From Bin75 sp965223955 (GTDB lineage Bacteria > Nitrospirota > Nitrospiria > Nitrospirales > UBA8639), in contig OZ245029.1 in the NCBI GenBank assembly GCA_965223955.1, positions 1,488,001 through 1,552,000 on the forward strand: 64,000 nucleotides of DNA, in the 5' to 3' direction. The translations under genes and the position numbers were made by a program. Shown here one piece after another: positions 54,244 through 62,053 of this stretch. Under the pieces are notes generated by a model that was given only the letters and a program-made list of their open reading frames with translations, did no database searches and was not told where the DNA came from. The stretch's first letter is position 1, and the number at the start of each line of letters is the position of its first letter.

Positions 54244-54603
54244 TTAGCCCAGAATCATGGGGAGAGGCCGGAGTTCGCGCCGGATCGGGTCGAGGATCAG
54301 CCCCAGGGCTTCGAGGGAGACCATGCCGAACAGGAGGCTGTCCCCCTCCTCGCCGAAAATGACGGGGGAGGCGGCTCGCTCTCCGTTAATGGCAAAGACC
54401 GCGTCCCCGATTTCCCTGGTCATGTGGGTGCCGTCGGCGAGTGTGAAGACCCGCGTGCCGTGCGGTTCGATGCCGATTCGTTTCAAGCGTTTTTTGGGGA
54501 CGACGGAGTAGACCGCCCCTGAATCCACTAAAAAATCAAGACTGGTCTTTCTTCGCGGATTCGCGGGATTGATAATACTGGCTTTGATGAAGGTGAGGCC
54601 CAT
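54244..54603 (-). CDS. retropepsin-like aspartyl protease family protein
   Basis: A 119-residue single-domain protein with the DSG active-site triad in FLVDSGAVYSVVP (Asp27), a LADGTHMTREIGDAVF flap-like region and FGMVSLEALGLILDP at the end. As in retroviral proteases, it should work as a homodimer. The biological role is unknown. It is convergent with the DegT gene, with only 7 bases between stops, and downstream of queF on the same strand. Confidence 0.8.
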   Translation of the reverse strand: MGLTFIKASIINPANPRRKTSLDFLVDSGAVYSVVPKKRLKRIGIEPHGTRVFTLADGTHMTREIGDAVFAINGERAASPVIFGEEGDSLLFGMVSLEALGLILDPIRRELRPLPMILG

Positions 54604-54654
54604 TGCTTGCTCAACGGAGTACCGGGTTCATCGTACCCGGTGCGTCGGACGTGG

Positions 54655-55080
54655 TCAACTTTTGCGAAGTCGGGGCCCGCGTCTTTCTTGCGGGTATTTC
54701 GCTTGAATGGTGCTGCTGAGCCCGCCGCGAGCCGTGAAGGTTCCGGTCACGATGGCCCATTCGGGCCGGCAGGCTTTCACGAAATCCTGGAGGATCCGGT
54801 TGACGGCGTTTTCGTAAAAGATGCCGACGTTGCGATAGGCGTGGATGTAGAGTTTCAGCGACTTGAGTTCGACGCAGGCTTTGTCCGGCATGTAATGAAT
54901 GGTGATTGTGCCGAAGTCCGGGAGTTGAGTCTTCGGACAAATGGCGGTGTATTCCGGGATCTCGATCGTGATCTCATACCCGGGAAACTGGTTGGGCCAG
55001 GTTTCCATAGGGGGGAGAGGCGTGGCAATCCCGCTTTCGGCGTGTTGTTTCGTATATCGCTTTTCCTGTACGCGTTTCAT
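54655..55080 (-). CDS. queF: NADPH-dependent 7-cyano-7-deazaguanine reductase
   Basis: Reduces preQ0 to preQ1 in queuosine synthesis. A 141-residue type I (short) QueF: catalytic Cys48 in TAICPKT, Asp55 in LPDFG, and the family motif VELKSLKLYIHAYRN (residues 70-84) for NADPH. It starts at the Met before KRVQEKRYT after GGAG. A motif D-like copy lies upstream on the same strand (about 55240-55272). Confidence 0.95.
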   Translation of the reverse strand: MKRVQEKRYTKQHAESGIATPLPPMETWPNQFPGYEITIEIPEYTAICPKTQLPDFGTITIHYMPDKACVELKSLKLYIHAYRNVGIFYENAVNRILQDFVKACRPEWAIVTGTFTARGGLSSTIQAKYPQERRGPRLRKS

Positions 55081-55239
55081 GGACTCCACGCTCCGTGTGA
55101 TCCACGGCACGTTCCGTGAGTCACGCGTCAGAGTGTACCCTGCCGCACTAAATCTCTGCAATCGTGCGAGGCGTTTTCAAAAGCAATCGGCTTGTTGAGA
55201 AGCGCGCAACCCCTTCGTTATAATCGTTTCGTCAGGCGG

Positions 55240-55535
55240 GTCAACGTTCACTGATTCGCTGACAGAATGCAGAGAGGAGGAATGGTCCCGCGTGGGCCTT
55301 CTTCTCTCGTTCCCTCCCCTTTGTAAGGGGAGGCCAGGTGGGGTAGAGCCCGTCTTGGCGCGGTTCTTCCTTCCAGACAAATTCTCTACCTCCCCTTCGC
55401 CCCTCAGACCCTTCGCTACGCTCAGGGCAGGCAAAGGAGGGGAAGGGAAGCGCCTGTCCCTGACTGGATCGCTGCTGACAATTGCGGGGAAGGGGTGGGA
55501 ATTGTCAACGAATGAGTGAACCTATCGAGGAACGA
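55240..55535. repeat. repeat block, families B and D
   Basis: A motif D relative on the minus strand (GTCAGCGAATCAGTGAAC, about 55241-55265), family B units (CTCCCCTTTGTAAGGGGAGG at 55312; a CTTCGCTACGCTCAGGGC arm at 55412), and a motif D copy on the plus strand (55500-55525) ending 15 bases before the decarboxylase start. Confidence 0.7.
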
Positions 55536-55539
55536 TGTT

Positions 55540-56043
55540 ATGGCCGTGATTGAGAGCGATGATTTTGTGAAGGCGCTCGAGGATACCGGGTTCGATTTTT
55601 TTACCGGGGTGCCGGATACCATTTTGGGCGGGATCATCGAAGTGCTGAGCGATCGCGGGCTCTATACGCCGTCGGTTCGTGAAGACGAGGCGGTTGCCAT
55701 GGCCGCGGGGGCGTTTTTGGGTGGGAAAATCCCCGTTGTGCTTATGCAGAATTCGGGGTTGGGGAATGCCCTGAACGTGCTCATGTCACTCCATCTGATC
55801 TACAGGATCCCTTGCTTGCTGATTGTTTCCTGGAGGGGATTCGAAGGGAAAGACGCGCCGGAACACCTGGTGATGGGGCAAACCATGCCGCAGTTGATGG
55901 AGACGATCAAGATTCCTTATCGAACGTTGTCACCGGAAACGCTGGTCGATGATCTTCGATGGACCGCGCAGACCTTTATGGATCAACGCATTCCCGTGGC
56001 GTTGTTCTTGAAAAAGGGCGTGGTGAAAACGATCCAACCGTAA
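55540..56043 (+). CDS. TPP-dependent phosphono/sulfopyruvate decarboxylase, alpha part
   Basis: A 167-residue protein equal to the N-terminal pyrimidine-binding domain of the decarboxylase: GFDFFTGVPDTILGGIIEVL, REDEAVAMAAGAFLGGK (with the TPP-activating Glu) and NSGLGNALNVLMSL. With the next gene it forms one active enzyme. Phosphonopyruvate decarboxylase is usually one chain; sulfopyruvate decarboxylase (ComD/ComE) is split just like this. The neighbours (AEP transaminase, cytidylyltransferase) favour phosphonoacetaldehyde as product. Start ATG 55540 follows GAGG. Confidence 0.85.
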   Translation: MAVIESDDFVKALEDTGFDFFTGVPDTILGGIIEVLSDRGLYTPSVREDEAVAMAAGAFLGGKIPVVLMQNSGLGNALNVLMSLHLIYRIPCLLIVSWRGFEGKDAPEHLVMGQTMPQLMETIKIPYRTLSPETLVDDLRWTAQTFMDQRIPVALFLKKGVVKTIQP

Positions 56044-56073
56044 TGGGTGACGGACGAGAGAAGGCTGAAGACG

Positions 56074-56658
56074 ATGCGACCTGAAGAAGGGGTGATGCAG
56101 AGCAGGGCCCAGGCGATTCAATCGCTTTTTGACATTCTTGTCGATCAACCGGTGATCATTTGTAATGGGTTCCCTTCGCGGGAAGCCCAAAAAATCAAGG
56201 ACCGGGCCGGCACGTTTTACATGATCGGGTCGATGGGCGTTGCGGCGTCCATCGGGTTGGGGCTGGCCCTGGCGAAACCGGATCAGCAGGTCGTGGTGTT
56301 CGACGGCGACGGGAACGTGCTCATGGGGATGGGTACGTTAGCCACGATCGGAGCCGTACGCCCCAAGAACCTGACGCACGTCGTGTTCGATAACGAAGTG
56401 TATGGGACGACCGGCAATCAGCCGTCCTATTCGCGAGTCGTTCGGCTGGACCTCGTCGCCAAGGCGGCCGGGTACGCCACGGTCGAACGGGTATGGGAAC
56501 GGGAAGATATTATGTATGAATTCAAACATATGCTCGCACACGATGGTCCTCATTTCCTGCTGATCAAGGTCAATGAACAGATAGAAGACGCGGATCGAGT
56601 TGCGCTGGATCCGCCTGATATTACCAAACGGTTTCGTGCGGCCGTGGGTCACGTTTAG
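56074..56658 (+). CDS. TPP-dependent phosphono/sulfopyruvate decarboxylase, beta part
   Basis: A 194-residue TPP pyrophosphate-binding domain: CNGFPSREAQ, MGVAASIGLGLALAKPDQQV, the FDGDGNVLMGMG Mg/TPP loop followed by FDNEVYGTTGNQPS. It pairs with the alpha part encoded 30 bases upstream. A GTG at 56047 is a possible longer start, but GAGAAGG places the ATG at 56074. The product would be phosphonoacetaldehyde (or sulfoacetaldehyde) for the transaminase that follows. Confidence 0.87.
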   Translation: MRPEEGVMQSRAQAIQSLFDILVDQPVIICNGFPSREAQKIKDRAGTFYMIGSMGVAASIGLGLALAKPDQQVVVFDGDGNVLMGMGTLATIGAVRPKNLTHVVFDNEVYGTTGNQPSYSRVVRLDLVAKAAGYATVERVWEREDIMYEFKHMLAHDGPHFLLIKVNEQIEDADRVALDPPDITKRFRAAVGHV

Positions 56659-56676
56659 CGAATCAAGGCCTCAATG

Positions 56677-56713
56677 AAACCCTCTCTCCATGGGAGAGGG
56701 CAGGGTGAGGGAA
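56677..56713. repeat. family E hairpin inside the operon
   Basis: CCCTCTCTCCATGGGAGAGGGC forms a perfect stem with a short loop between the decarboxylase beta gene and the transaminase gene, followed by AGGGTGAGGG. It could weaken transcription or protect the upstream mRNA end. Confidence 0.6.
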
Positions 56714-56732
56714 CAAAGGATAACCACAACTT

Positions 56733-57851
56733 ATGATACTGCTCAATCCAGGTCCGGTAAACGTTTCGGATCGTGTCAGAAACGCCTTGATAGGTCCGGA
56801 TATCTGTCATCGGGAATCCGAATGCGCGGAATTGATCGGCACTATTCGTCGAAAGCTGCTGGAAGCTTTTGTCCCGGGTGCGGAATCGGATTACACCGCG
56901 ATTCTTCTGACCGGCTCGGGCACCGCCGCGGTGGAGGCCTCCATCATGTCGTGTCTGCCTCTGGGGAAACGGTTTGTTCACGTCAATAACGGGGTATATG
57001 GAGAACGGATTTCTTCCATCATTGCGACGCAACGCCTTGGGATCGCCGAAATCAAGTGCAAGTGGGATACTCCGCCCGACCCGGAAATGATTCTGAAATC
57101 CATGAAGCAACAGCCGTCGGCGCATGGGGTGGTCATGGTTCATCATGAAACGACTCTGGGGCTTCTCAATCCGGTTCACGAAATTGCGGAACACGTTGAT
57201 AGCCGCGGGGGCGTCTTTATCGTGGATTCCGTCAGTGGGTTGGGTGGGGAACCCTTGGATATTGCCGGTCGTCACATGTACATGGTGGCCGGGACCGCGG
57301 GAAAATGTATTCAGGGATTTCCGGGGGTCTCGTTTGTCCTGGTTCGCAAAGGCTTTATGGAAAACGTGGTGAAGTATCCCAAACGCTCGTGGTATTTGAA
57401 CCTGGGTAATTATTACGAGACACAGGAAAAAAGCTGTATCCCCTTTACCCCGGCAATCCAGTTGTATGCCGCGTTAAATGAAGCCTTGTCGGAACTCCTG
57501 GAAGAAGGGGTGGCCAATCGAATCAACCGATACGGGCGGATGGCCGCTCTGATCCGGGAACGCATGGAAGTCCTCGGGGTGCGAGCCGTGCTTCCCCCCG
57601 AGCGGCAGTCGAATTCGTTGACGGCCTTTTATCTGCCGGAAGGACTGATCCTTCGACATGGCTCAGGACGGGCCTATGCCGTCCTGCACGACCGCCTGAA
57701 GGAGCGTGGCTACGTCATCTATGCCGGCCAGGGACATTTGGAGTCGGAGATCTTCCGCGTGGCGAATATGGGAGCCTTGCAGGAAACACACATTGAAGCG
57801 TTTCTGGGTGCGTTTGAAGAGGTGTTGAAGCACGAGAACCGGGTCACATGA
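56733..57851 (+). CDS. 2-aminoethylphosphonate transaminase-like aminotransferase
   Basis: A 372-residue class V PLP aminotransferase: LNPGPVNVSDRVRNAL, LLTGSGTAAVEASIMS, NGVYGERI, VHHETTLGLLNPV, VDSVSGLGGEPLDI and AGTAGKCIQGFPGVSFV with the PLP Lys near residue 191. In this context it aminates phosphonoacetaldehyde to 2-aminoethylphosphonate (biosynthetic AEP transaminase) rather than degrading AEP. It overlaps the next gene by 4 bases (ATGA), showing tight coupling. Confidence 0.85.
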   Translation: MILLNPGPVNVSDRVRNALIGPDICHRESECAELIGTIRRKLLEAFVPGAESDYTAILLTGSGTAAVEASIMSCLPLGKRFVHVNNGVYGERISSIIATQRLGIAEIKCKWDTPPDPEMILKSMKQQPSAHGVVMVHHETTLGLLNPVHEIAEHVDSRGGVFIVDSVSGLGGEPLDIAGRHMYMVAGTAGKCIQGFPGVSFVLVRKGFMENVVKYPKRSWYLNLGNYYETQEKSCIPFTPAIQLYAALNEALSELLEEGVANRINRYGRMAALIRERMEVLGVRAVLPPERQSNSLTAFYLPEGLILRHGSGRAYAVLHDRLKERGYVIYAGQGHLESEIFRVANMGALQETHIEAFLGAFEEVLKHENRVT

Positions 57852-58603
57852 AAGCGGTCATCCTGGCTGCGGGGCTGGGGAGGCGGCTTCACGTGCTGAC
57901 CCAACATCGTCCCAAGTGTTTGATTGAAATCGGGGGGAAGCCGCTTCTTTATCGCTACTTCGATGCCCTCTTGCATCTGGGCGTGACCCGAATTTGCCTG
58001 GTGGTCGGGTACAAACAGGAATGCATTCGTGAGGCGGTGGCGTCATACCCCTCCACGGTGGACGTGACGTTCCTGGTCAATAGTGCATTCGAACGTGGAA
58101 GCATCGGCTCGTTGTGGGCGGCCCGAGGGGCGTTGGATGACGACGTGGTGGTCATGGATGCCGACGTCCTGTTTCATCCCGCCATCCTTGATCGATTGGT
58201 CTCCTCTTCACAGTCCAATGCCCTGTTGATGGATGAAACGGTGACGCAACACACGGAAGAATGTATGGTCGTGATGCGGCAGGGACGGGTGGTGGCGTTG
58301 TCCAAGCACGTGCCGGAAGAGTATGACCTAGTTGGCGAAGGCGTCGGGTTTTTACGTGTGGAGCATGCTGCCGTGCCGCGGTTGTTGCGATCGGTGGAGA
58401 TGCGCGTGAATCAGGGACGACTGGATATGGAATACGAAGACGCGTTGGAAGACTTTTTCCGCGAGGTCCCTGTCGGGGTCGAGAAAATCGGGGGCCTTCC
58501 CTGGATCGAGATCGACTTTCCTGAAGATCTGGAACGAGCGGAACAAGACATCCTGCCCCGGTTGGTCGGCTCCCTCTCCCCTGGCGGGAGAGGGCTGGGG
58601 TGA
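57848..58603 (+). CDS. cytidylyltransferase, PntC/LicC-like
   Basis: A 251-residue nucleotidyltransferase: VILAAGLGRRLHVLTQHRPKC at the start (activation loop and Lys), NSAFERGSIGSLWAARGAL and VVMDADVLFHP (metal Asp), then GVGFLRVEHAA. This is the family that makes CDP-choline or CMP-2-aminoethylphosphonate. After an AEP transaminase, AEP is the likely substrate. The last 10 residues (SLSPGGRGLG) are encoded by a family E repeat, so the original C-terminus has been replaced. Confidence 0.82.
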   Translation: MKAVILAAGLGRRLHVLTQHRPKCLIEIGGKPLLYRYFDALLHLGVTRICLVVGYKQECIREAVASYPSTVDVTFLVNSAFERGSIGSLWAARGALDDDVVVMDADVLFHPAILDRLVSSSQSNALLMDETVTQHTEECMVVMRQGRVVALSKHVPEEYDLVGEGVGFLRVEHAAVPRLLRSVEMRVNQGRLDMEYEDALEDFFREVPVGVEKIGGLPWIEIDFPEDLERAEQDILPRLVGSLSPGGRGLG

Positions 58604-58965
58604 GGGGTGGTCTCTTTCTGTCATCCTCGATCCCTCCCCCTCTGTCATCCCCGACTTGATCGGGGATTCAGGGTCTTTACTTTTCTGTAGCGAGTAGGTC
58701 GGATTAGCGGAGCGTAATCCGACACGGGCGTTGAACGGCGGGGATGTTGGGTTACGCCTTCGGCTAACCCAACCTACAAGCCCTGGATTCCTGCTTTCGC
58801 AGGAATGACAGAAAAAGGAATCGGGAATCCAGGGTTCTGTTCCAGGCGGACCCACACGAATGGATGGGCAGAAGAGAAAGACTCTGGATTCCTGCTTTCG
58901 CAGGAATGACAGAAGGGGAGCAGGCATGACAGAAGGAGAGCAGGCATGACAGATTCGGGGTATTT
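58570..58965. repeat. repeat block, families A, C, E
   Basis: An E hairpin overlapping the cytidylyltransferase 3' end (58572-58606), TCATCCCCGACTTGATCGGG, a family A unit (58695-58724) and its inverted partner (58745-58778), then tandem CTGGATTCCTGCTTTCGC family C units (58790 and 58887) and GCAGGCATGACAGA repeated at 58920 and 58940. No gene. Confidence 0.75.
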
Positions 58966-59040
58966 TCGTATCAATGACCAATTCGGGTGTCATTGGGTAT
59001 TTTCATGCCAATGACAGGAGGCCGGCGGAATCCCACGTCC

Positions 59041-60513
59041 ATGGATGGAATACTCAACAAATCTGATACCGGCACCCTTGATACGGCCATCGTCCTGGCC
59101 TCGTCAGGAGTCTTTGATGTGGTGGGGAGGGACGATCACTCCGCTGTCGGGGCTTTGTCCCGAGTCGGTGGGATTACGCTCTTTCAACGAACCATTTTCA
59201 CCCTTCAGCATGCCGGGATTTCACAGATTCTGACGTTGGTGGGTCAGGAGGAACAACCGCTTCGTTCGCTGATTGACGGCGATCATCGTATTCACGCGGT
59301 GATTCGCTGGCTCCCTGTTCGGGAATTTCCTCCGTTGGATCCGCAGACGTGGGCAATCCTGGCGAGCGAGATGAAAGGGTCGTGTCTCATTCTCGGTTGT
59401 CACATGGTCTTTTCTCCATCGTTGATCAAATCGCTTAGGGAAGAAGGGCGAGAGGGACGGGCCGTCGTGGCAGTCGGCCGGCCGGGTGAATCCGGGTGGA
59501 GTGGCAATCCTGGCGTGGTGATGCGGGCTGATCCTCATACGGGCGGGCACGTCCATCGAGTCGTCTTTTGTGACCGGCAACGCGACAGGATGGAACCCGT
59601 GGAGTTTGAAGAAGGCAAGGGGTTTGCCCGTGCGATGGACCTGGTCGTTTTGCCGGCTCGGTTGTTAGGGATATCCGGCTCCTGGAGCACCCCGGAAACG
59701 AGTCCGATCCGGCTGGCGTTGGAGCAGGCGGCTGCGGAAGGAGTCGTTCAAGCCCTGTCTGCTTCGTCCCATGGCTATCAGGACGCCCGCGGCCCCGGTG
59801 GGCTCCATAAAGCGGAACGCACGTTGTTCCATTCGTTGCAAAGCGTACAAGGCACCCTGGACGGGTTCATTGATCGCTACGTGAATCGGCGGTTATCGAA
59901 GCCGTTAAGCCGGCTGTTCATGAAATTGGGATTCTCTCCCAATGCCATTACCTTTTTGTCGATGGTGACCGGCCTCATGGGTGCAGCGTGTTTTGCCATG
60001 GGCTCGTATCGGTGGGGTCTCATGGGAGCTCTCCTGTTTCAACTCGCGGTGATTATCGATTGTTGCGATGGAGAAGTGGCGCGGCTCACCTTTGCGGAAT
60101 CCCGGTTGGGACAGAAATTTGACCTTCTATCGGACAATCTCGTGCATATGGCCGTGTTTGCGGGGATTGCCTGGGGGGCGTATCAGGAAAATCCCGTGCC
60201 CGCCGGCTACCTGCCGCTGCTTTTGGGAGCGATTGCGGTTGTCTCTACCGGGTGTGCTCTGTGGTGCGTGAACCGGGTCAAGTCCCTGAAAGCCAACGCC
60301 TTGCATTGGCGACGATTGCGTCAAGCCTACCGAACCCGTTTCGATTTCATCCTCGAGCGCGTGGCCAATCGCGATTTTTCCATCGTGGTGATGGCCTTCG
60401 CCTGTTTTGGCGTGCTGCCGTGGTTCTTATGGCTCGTTGCGGCAGGGACAAGTTTTTTTGCGGTCATGATGGCATGGAGCCTGTATCGAGCATTTTCCTT
60501 TCATCGATCCTGA
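59041..60513 (+). CDS. fused nucleotidyltransferase-like and CDP-alcohol phosphatidyltransferase protein
   Basis: A 490-residue two-domain protein. Residues 1-270 resemble a sugar-phosphate nucleotidyltransferase, but the usual LAAGxGxRL loop is replaced by VLASSGVFDVVGRDD, so catalysis is doubtful. Residues 290-490 are a membrane CDP-alcohol phosphatidyltransferase with a complete signature (DCCDGEVARLTF..GQKFDLLSD) and about five helices. The layout is like IPCT/DIPPS enzymes. After a cytidylyltransferase for AEP, it may attach AEP or a related alcohol to a lipid. In-frame Mets at 58987 and 59008 are alternative starts. Confidence 0.82.
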   Translation: MDGILNKSDTGTLDTAIVLASSGVFDVVGRDDHSAVGALSRVGGITLFQRTIFTLQHAGISQILTLVGQEEQPLRSLIDGDHRIHAVIRWLPVREFPPLDPQTWAILASEMKGSCLILGCHMVFSPSLIKSLREEGREGRAVVAVGRPGESGWSGNPGVVMRADPHTGGHVHRVVFCDRQRDRMEPVEFEEGKGFARAMDLVVLPARLLGISGSWSTPETSPIRLALEQAAAEGVVQALSASSHGYQDARGPGGLHKAERTLFHSLQSVQGTLDGFIDRYVNRRLSKPLSRLFMKLGFSPNAITFLSMVTGLMGAACFAMGSYRWGLMGALLFQLAVIIDCCDGEVARLTFAESRLGQKFDLLSDNLVHMAVFAGIAWGAYQENPVPAGYLPLLLGAIAVVSTGCALWCVNRVKSLKANALHWRRLRQAYRTRFDFILERVANRDFSIVVMAFACFGVLPWFLWLVAAGTSFFAVMMAWSLYRAFSFHRS

Positions 60514-60644
60514 CCGGTTCTTGACGCGTCGTTCCGACGAAACGATAGACGGCGTAAAGTTGAAAACAATCCTTTGCGCATCAGGCCTCATTGATACGAA
60601 ACTAAGCTTCAGGTGCCTGGAGGATTCCTGAAAAAATCCTTCGG

Positions 60645-60895
60645 TGCCCCAGTTCCCCTCCTTTGCTTGTCCTGCCTGTCCTGAGCTTGTCGAAGGAAGC
60701 GTAGCCGAAGGATCGGGAGGGGTGAGGGGAGGTAGAGGCTGTGGCCATGACGGCGAACCCCCATGCTCCATGGACGGGTGGCTCTACCCCACCTACCCTC
60801 CCCTTACAAAGGGGAGGGAAAAACCGGCCTTTCTTTCCTGGTTCCCTGGTCAGCCCCTCATTCTGTCAACGAGTGAGTGAACATTGACAATTCTT
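60645..60895. repeat. repeat block, families B and D
   Basis: A family B arm with CTGAGCTTGTCGAAGGAAGC (about 60680), GGGGAGGTAGAGGC, TGGCTCTACCCCACC, CCTCCCCTTACAAAGGGG (about 60796) and a motif D copy (60848-60890), ending about 30 bases before the flippase gene. No gene between 60514 and 60921. Confidence 0.75.
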
Positions 60896-60921
60896 TTTCC
60901 CATGTCTGCTGAGTGCATCCC

Positions 60922-61905
60922 ATGATTCGGCTGTTGTTTCTTGCTGCAGGGCTTGTTGTCTTGGGCGGGTTGATCTGGCATATCGGCCTGTCTCAAGTAT
61001 GGGAGACGGTGGAACGCGTCGGGTTTGTCGCGTTCTGCATTATTCTCACCCCGCTCCTGGTGGTGTATCTTCTCGATACGTACGGATGGTCCCTGACCCT
61101 GGGGCCGTGGGCGAGCCGAGTGGGGTTTGTCCGGTTGTTCATGGTGAGGATGGCCGGTGAAGCCATTAACGTGACGACCCCGATGGCGATGCTCGGCGGC
61201 GAACCCATGAAGGCCTACCTGCTGACACGCTATGAGGTCCCCCTGGTCGAAGGGTTGGCATCCGTGGTGACGGCCAAGACCATCATGTCCCTTGCCCAGA
61301 TCCTCTTCATGTTGTCGGGGTTGGGCGTGCTGCTGTGGCTCGTAGGAGGAGGCGAGCACAACGTCCTGGTCGCTTTCGTCAGTTTGGGTCTGCTTGGTTT
61401 CGGAGTTTTCCTGTTTCTCGTTGTCCAGCGCTATGGGATCGGAAGAGGGCTGTTAACGGTGGCCGAAAAGTGCCGGATTCGATCCCGGTGGCTGGAGGCC
61501 TATCGGCCGCAGTTATTGGAGTTGGACCGGACGATCCGAGCCTTTTACGGACAGCGCCGCCGGACGTTCCTGTTGTCGATGGGTGTCCACTTCGTCGCGT
61601 GGTTGACGGAGTTGTTTGAAGTCTATGCGATTTTATATTTCCTGGGAGCGGAGGTCGGCTGGTTGTCGTCTTTGTCGATCGCCGCGATCGCGGCACTGAT
61701 CAAGGGAAGCGTGTCGTTTGTTCCCGGTGGACTGGGAGCGCAGGAAGGAGGCTATCTTTTGTTATTGATGGCCTTGGGGTACGGCGAGGTGACGGGGATC
61801 GCCTTTGCCTTGATCCGCCGGATCCGCGAAATCGTGTGGATTCTCATCGGACTCGTCTTTCTGGCCGTGCTACGGGATAAAGCTGCGCTTGCCACAACGT
61901 CATAG
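60922..61905 (+). CDS. flippase-like membrane protein (LPG synthase TM / YbhN family)
   Basis: A 327-residue integral membrane protein with about eight helices. Family marks are GGLIWHIGLSQVWETVERVG near the N-terminus, GEAINVTTPMAMLGGEPMKAYLL, and IKGSVSFVPGGLGAQEGGYLLLLMALG. Members are lipid flippase-like proteins (PF03706). Following the CDP-alcohol transferase, it could move the product lipid. A GTG at 60913 is an alternative start. Confidence 0.85.
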   Translation: MIRLLFLAAGLVVLGGLIWHIGLSQVWETVERVGFVAFCIILTPLLVVYLLDTYGWSLTLGPWASRVGFVRLFMVRMAGEAINVTTPMAMLGGEPMKAYLLTRYEVPLVEGLASVVTAKTIMSLAQILFMLSGLGVLLWLVGGGEHNVLVAFVSLGLLGFGVFLFLVVQRYGIGRGLLTVAEKCRIRSRWLEAYRPQLLELDRTIRAFYGQRRRTFLLSMGVHFVAWLTELFEVYAILYFLGAEVGWLSSLSIAAIAALIKGSVSFVPGGLGAQEGGYLLLLMALGYGEVTGIAFALIRRIREIVWILIGLVFLAVLRDKAALATTS

Positions 61906-61924
61906 AGACTGATCAAGAAGAGGC

Positions 61925-62030
61925 AGGTTGGGTAGGTCGGGTTAGCCGAAGGCGTAACCCGACAATCTTCTGTCAGATTACGCTGGGACTGTCGGATTAC
62001 GCTACGCTAATCCGACCTACAAGGACTATA
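61925..62030. repeat. family A REP pair between convergent genes
   Basis: GTAGGTCGGGTTAGC (61932-61964) and an inverted partner ending GCTAATCCGACCTAC (61988-62020) sit between the flippase and polyprenyl synthase stops; a likely bidirectional terminator. Confidence 0.75.
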
Positions 62031-62053
62031 GTGGTGAGTTCGGTGGATACGTC

